Origin: Halobacteria archaeon
GTDB lineage: Bacteria > Pseudomonadota > Gammaproteobacteria > UBA9214
Direction of reading: 5' to 3'
DNA: 9,502 nucleotides
NCBI GenBank assembly: GCA_013041945.1
Contig: JABDRC010000279.1
Coordinates: 1 to 9,502 of the forward strand
Program-made: the position numbers and the translations under genes
In this document: piece after piece, positions 6,112 through 9,502 of the stretch
Numbering within the stretch: the stretch's first letter is position 1
Layout: each line of letters begins with the position of its first letter
The notes under the pieces: generated by a model
Told to the model about the DNA's origin: nothing
Database searches by the model: none
The model's input: the letters and a program-made list of their open reading frames with translations, nothing else

Positions 6112-7629
6112 TTGAAACCAAGACCTGTCCTGCTGGCCATCTTTGACGGTTTCGGCGTTAATCCGAGTCGTGCCCACAATGCGTGGGCATTGGCGCGTAC
6201 ACCCCATCTGGATAATTATTTTGCCTCTTACCCGCACACCGTGCTGCAGGCCTCCGGGCGGGCAGTCGGCCTGCCGGACGGGCAGTTCGGTAATTCCGAG
6301 GTCGGTCACCTGACGCTGGGGTCAGGCCGGATACTCGAGCAGGATCTGGTCCGGATTGCCAATGCCATCTATAACGGCAGTTTTGCAGAGCTGGCTGCAT
6401 GGCAGTCCCTGTTGAGAGACTGCCGGCGCCTGCACCTGGTCGGCCTGGTTTCCGACGGCGGCGTTCACTCGCACATCGAACACCTGCTCGGGATACTCGA
6501 TCTGCTGCGTCAAACCCCGGTGGAACCGGTCATCCACATGATTACCGATGGCCGTGATACGGCCCCCGGGGTGGCGCTGAACTATCTGGAGGAGGTGGAG
6601 GATGCCCTCGCCAGTCTGGGCCGCGGCAGCATTGCCACGGTAACCGGACGCTACTGGGCGATGGACCGGGCCAGTCACTGGGACCGAACGCAGCGGGGAT
6701 GGGCTGCAATGGTGTTGGGTCGGGGCATGTCAGCCGCCGGGCCCCGGGAGGCGATTGAAGCGGCCTATGCGCGCGGGGAGGGTGACGAATTCATACAACC
6801 CACGGTTATTGACGGATTTGACGGTATTGCTCCGGACGAGTCGATACTGTGCACGAATTTTCGCAGCGATCGCATGCGCCAGTTAACAGCGGCCTTTGCG
6901 GCAGAGGACTTTGACAGTTTCGACCGTGGCGGCCTCTGTTTGAAAAACCTGGTTTGCATGACCGCGTATGATGACCGCTTCCCCTTTCCTGTGCTGTTTA
7001 CGCGGGATACACCCGGCCAGGTACTGGCCGAGGTCATCAGTGAAGCCGGCCTGGCGCAATTGCACTGCAGCGAGACCGAAAAATTCGCCCATGTGACCTA
7101 CTTCCTGAACGGCGGACGGGAGCCTCCGTTCCCGCAGGAAGACCGTATCATCGTTGATTCACCCGCTGTGGCGACCTACGATGCCCGGCCGGAGATGAGC
7201 GCCTCCGCGATTGCAGACGCACTGATCGAGGCGATCAACAGCGGCAAGTACGACTTTATCGTGGTCAACTTTGCCAATGGTGACATGGTAGGTCACACGG
7301 CACGACGCGAGGCCGTCGTTCGCGCTGTGGAGACGCTGGATCTGGAAAGTCACCGTGTGTTCCAGGCGGCGCTGGAAAACGACTGGCGTATTCTTTTCAC
7401 GGCAGACCATGGCAACTGTGATGAAATGATCGATCCCAACACCGGTGAGCCGCATACCCAGCATACCGAATACCCGGTCCCCTTCCTGATCATGGGGGAA
7501 GGTCCGGTGCGGCTCAGCATCGGCCGTGGCCTGGCGGACATTGCGCCCACCATACTGGAACTGCTTGGTTTGCCCCGGCCACTGGAGATGACCGGACGCA
7601 GCCTGATACTCAAACAAAGACTGCGATGA
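6112..7629 (+). CDS. gpmI: 2,3-bisphosphoglycerate-independent phosphoglycerate mutase
   Basis: This 505-residue cytoplasmic enzyme interconverts 3- and 2-phosphoglycerate with two Mn2+ ions. It has the usual family length and the alkaline-phosphatase-superfamily layout. Metal and catalytic residues are Asp12 (AIFDGFG), the phosphorylated Ser62 (GNSEVGHL), Asp391 and His395 (NGDMVGHT), Asp432 and His433 (TADHGNCDEM) and His451 (HTQHTEYPVPF). Phosphate-binding elements SDGGVHSH (114-121) and DGRDT (146-150) are intact. The start is TTG at 6112 with GGGGAG (6103-6108) only 3 bases upstream. No in-frame ATG or GTG exists nearby and the resulting N-terminus KPRPVLLAIFDGFG is typical. It is followed after 13 bp by a PfkB-family kinase, so the two are probably one glycolytic or gluconeogenic operon. 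Confidence 0.96.
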   Translation: MKPRPVLLAIFDGFGVNPSRAHNAWALARTPHLDNYFASYPHTVLQASGRAVGLPDGQFGNSEVGHLTLGSGRILEQDLVRIANAIYNGSFAELAAWQSLLRDCRRLHLVGLVSDGGVHSHIEHLLGILDLLRQTPVEPVIHMITDGRDTAPGVALNYLEEVEDALASLGRGSIATVTGRYWAMDRASHWDRTQRGWAAMVLGRGMSAAGPREAIEAAYARGEGDEFIQPTVIDGFDGIAPDESILCTNFRSDRMRQLTAAFAAEDFDSFDRGGLCLKNLVCMTAYDDRFPFPVLFTRDTPGQVLAEVISEAGLAQLHCSETEKFAHVTYFLNGGREPPFPQEDRIIVDSPAVATYDARPEMSASAIADALIEAINSGKYDFIVVNFANGDMVGHTARREAVVRAVETLDLESHRVFQAALENDWRILFTADHGNCDEMIDPNTGEPHTQHTEYPVPFLIMGEGPVRLSIGRGLADIAPTILELLGLPRPLEMTGRSLILKQRLR

Positions 7630-7642
7630 ATCGGAGATAACA

Positions 7643-8599
7643 ATGACCGATAACCAGCAACAAACAGTGGCTGTGCTCGCCCTCAACCCGGCCGTGGATA
7701 TCAGCTATGAAATCCCGCAGTTGCTGGAGTACCAGAAGGTACTTGCAACAGAGACCGCGTACTATCCCGGCGGCAATGGCATCAACGTTACACGTGCGCT
7801 CATCGAACTGGGTGTGCCCGTTTCTTGCTGCAGCACCGTCGGTGGAGAAAGCGGGGCCCTGCTGCTGCGCCTGCTGGGTGATAGCCTGGGAGACAATCAC
7901 ACCTGGTTTCAACTGCAGGGTGAAACGCGGCTCAACACGAATATCATGCAGCAGAATCCCCCGGGCCAGTTTGAAATTACCAGTCTCGGGCCCGAGGTCC
8001 CGGCCGATGTGCTGGCCAGGATAAACGACTGCATACTGCAGGCAGCGGGTAATAATATCGTCGTACTGTCCGGCCTGATCCCGCCGGGCGTGCCCGAGTC
8101 CACCTACCGCGAACTGACCGAACAAATCAATGCGCAGGGCGGCAGGGTGGTGCTGGACGCCTCGGGTGCGGTGCTTGAACAGGCGCTGGAGGCCAGGCCC
8201 TGCCTGGTCCGGTTGAACCAGCATGTGCTGGAAATGGCATGCGGACAGCGACTGGAGAAAATTACGCATGTGGCCGAGGCCGCGCGCAAACTCCAGCAGG
8301 GCGGACTCGAGTACCTGTGTGTTTCCCTTGGCGGTGAGGGAGCGGTCCTGACGGATGCGGACAATAGCTACCATTGCAATGCACCCAGGGTACACAAACA
8401 GTCAACCGTTGGCAGTGGCGATTCGCTGGTTGCCGGTCTGATTGCCGAACTTCGAAACGGGGCGTCCACGGAAGACATGCTGCGCATGGGAGTGATGTGC
8501 GGCAGTGCGACGGCGGCGCATCCCGGGACCGAGCTGTTTAGCCGCGATGAGCTGGATGCAGACCTCACGAAACTCCGGGTCAGTCGTCTGGATATTTAG
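7643..8599 (+). CDS. pfkB: PfkB-family sugar-phosphate kinase, probably phosphofructokinase
   Basis: This 318-residue protein is a ribokinase-fold (PfkB) ATP-dependent kinase. The first family signature is GGNGINVTRAL (43-53), the second STVGSGDSLVAGL (254-266) with catalytic base Asp260 and the anion hole GSG. The C-terminal region (QSTVGSGDSLV through GSATAAHPGTELFSRD) matches my recollection of E. coli Pfk-2 closely, and LDASG (171-175) corresponds to its VDSSG. The likely reaction is phosphorylation of fructose-6-phosphate to the 1,6-bisphosphate. 1-Phosphofructokinase (FruK) or tagatose-6-phosphate kinase cannot be excluded. No PTS or fructose genes are nearby, which favours a glycolytic role. 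The ATG at 7643 has CGGAGA upstream, and the gene lies 13 bp after gpmI, so it is probably co-transcribed. Confidence 0.88.
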   Translation: MTDNQQQTVAVLALNPAVDISYEIPQLLEYQKVLATETAYYPGGNGINVTRALIELGVPVSCCSTVGGESGALLLRLLGDSLGDNHTWFQLQGETRLNTNIMQQNPPGQFEITSLGPEVPADVLARINDCILQAAGNNIVVLSGLIPPGVPESTYRELTEQINAQGGRVVLDASGAVLEQALEARPCLVRLNQHVLEMACGQRLEKITHVAEAARKLQQGGLEYLCVSLGGEGAVLTDADNSYHCNAPRVHKQSTVGSGDSLVAGLIAELRNGASTEDMLRMGVMCGSATAAHPGTELFSRDELDADLTKLRVSRLDI

Positions 8600-8650
8600 G
8601 GGGCAGGAGGTTTCATCCGCCGTGTGCCATGTGCGCGAGGCGAAGGTGTC

Positions 8651-8676
8651 TTGTGTGTACGCAAAATGGCTAGAAT
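8651..8676 (+). promoter_or_regulatory. Weak promoter candidate for the AI-2E-family gene
   Basis: TAGAAT (8671-8676) matches the -10 consensus at five of six bases. TTGTGT (8651-8656) resembles a -35, but the spacing is only 14 bp, shorter than normal. It lies in the 130-bp gap between the kinase stop and the next gene. No terminator is visible in the gap, so read-through from gpmI-pfkB is also possible. Confidence 0.25.
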
Positions 8677-8729
8677 CCGGGCGTTTCCCCGGTTACCCTG
8701 TGGGTCTTGTCAAAAGTGCCAAACGCCAG

Positions 8730-9502
8730 ATGCAAACAGATAGCGCGATAATCCGGAAATTGATGTCCAGGGACCTGATGGACGTGATGATCCGTATCGG
8801 CATCATTGCCATCGTGGTTGTAATGTGCGCGCGCATCATTGCCCCGTTTGCGGGTCTGATGCTGTGGGCGGTGATTCTCGCCGTCGCGCTCTATCCGCTC
8901 CATCGCCGCTTCGCAAAACGTCTTGGCGGCCGGCAAGGTTACGCCGCAATCCTGCTGGTGATCGCAGGCTTGCTGGTGATTGGCTTGCCCACGGTGATGC
9001 TCGGCAGCTCCTTTGCCGGCTATGTTCACGAGGCATTTACCGTATTCCGGGACAAACCGATCACCATCAAGCAGCCGGATGCAGCGGTTGCCGACTGGCC
9101 TCTCATCGGCGAGACGGTATACAACACGTGGAGTTCGGCCGCCACTGACCTGCCGGCATTTCTGGAGGGAAAGAAACCGCAACTCGAAAAGTTATCGAAG
9201 CGTGTATTGTCGGCTGCCGCGAGTACCGCGGGCGGGGTAATTCTTTTTCTGGGTGCCCTGATTGTCGCCGGGATCATCATGATCTACGGTGAATCCGGAA
9301 GCCAGACCACGCAACGCATTTTGAATCGACTGGCCGGGCCGGAAAAAGGGCCCCGACTGCACAGACTTTCCACCGCAACCATCCGCTCGGTCGCCATGGG
9401 TGTCATCGGTGTGGCGTTTATCCAGGCACTGTTGCTGGGCATCGGGTTTATCCTGGCGGACATCCCGGCAGCTGGCTTGCTGGCACTGGTTGTCCTGCTC
9501 AT
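8730..9502 (+). CDS. AI-2E/PerM-family membrane transporter (partial, C-terminus missing)
   Basis: An open frame runs to the right edge, giving about 257 residues of what should be a protein of roughly 350. The N-terminal part has paired hydrophobic segments (IGIIAIVVVMCARIIAPFAG, then LMLWAVILAVALYPLHRRF, and AAILLVIAGLLVIGLPTVML), then a hydrophilic loop, then further membrane segments (GGVILFLGALIVAGIIMIYG, and AMGVIGVAFIQALLLGIGF near the end). This layout, with LMLWAVILAVALYPLH, is characteristic of the AI-2E transporter family (PF01594), which includes TqsA, PerM and sodium/proton exchangers. The substrate here is unknown. An in-frame ATG at 8763 (MSRDLMDV), with GGAA a few bases upstream, is an equally good start. 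It follows pfkB by 130 bp on the same strand. Confidence 0.85.
   Translation, partial: MQTDSAIIRKLMSRDLMDVMIRIGIIAIVVVMCARIIAPFAGLMLWAVILAVALYPLHRRFAKRLGGRQGYAAILLVIAGLLVIGLPTVMLGSSFAGYVHEAFTVFRDKPITIKQPDAAVADWPLIGETVYNTWSSAATDLPAFLEGKKPQLEKLSKRVLSAAASTAGGVILFLGALIVAGIIMIYGESGSQTTQRILNRLAGPEKGPRLHRLSTATIRSVAMGVIGVAFIQALLLGIGFILADIPAAGLLALVVLL

Noticed and set aside
7610..8395. Minus-strand open frame of 261 residues opposite the PfkB-family kinase
   Set aside because: The plus strand carries both PfkB signatures. The antisense translation has no recognisable family features.
8670..9182. Minus-strand open frame of 170 residues in the right part
   Set aside because: It is antisense to the AI-2E-family membrane protein, and its His/Arg/Asp-rich composition is the usual mirror of membrane-protein coding DNA.

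Overview
The window reads as chromosomal DNA from a GC-rich gammaproteobacterium. The regulator resembles E. coli DecR, the antiporter is of the enterobacterial NhaA type, and the GGGGACAGAT-type palindrome is a repeat class common in that group. A DsrE-family protein next to a metallo-beta-lactamase lipoprotein hints at sulfur metabolism, perhaps a Chromatiales or Thiotrichales relative. That placement is inference. I find no tRNA, rRNA, CRISPR array, phage gene or intact insertion sequence, and no clear new multi-gene system.

Left part (1-2258). The 3' end of an upstream gene (1-66) is followed by a probable intrinsic terminator (203-232). Then come an exported DsrE-family protein (294-779) and an MBL-fold lipoprotein (763-1776). 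Their reading frames overlap by 17 bp, so they are probably co-expressed and work in the periplasm. An unrecognised 138-residue gene (1842-2258, minus) converges on them. It carries a cluster of overlapping palindromes.

Middle (2259-5822). An AT-rich intergenic region (2259-2421) separates the unknown gene from a divergent Lrp/AsnC regulator very like DecR (2422-2883). The regulator converges on nhaA (2959-4149, minus), whose otherwise canonical active site has Asn where E. coli NhaA has Lys300. Upstream of nhaA is a gap (4150-4433) holding a strong hairpin and what looks like the decayed C-terminal end of a REP-associated tyrosine transposase (RAYT). Next is a beta-CASP metallo-beta-lactamase RNA nuclease (4434-5822, minus).

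Right part (5823-9502). The divergent intergenic region contains a 12-bp perfect inverted repeat of the GGGGACAGAT type (5990-6040), a REP-like element that fits the RAYT relic 1.6 kb away. gpmI (6112-7629, TTG start) and a PfkB-family sugar-phosphate kinase (7643-8599) are 13 bp apart and form a probable glycolytic operon. An AI-2E/PerM-family membrane protein (from 8730) runs off the right edge.

The most useful leads are the RAYT relic with its REP-like hairpin, the Lys-to-Asn change in NhaA, and the coupled exported DsrE/MBL pair.
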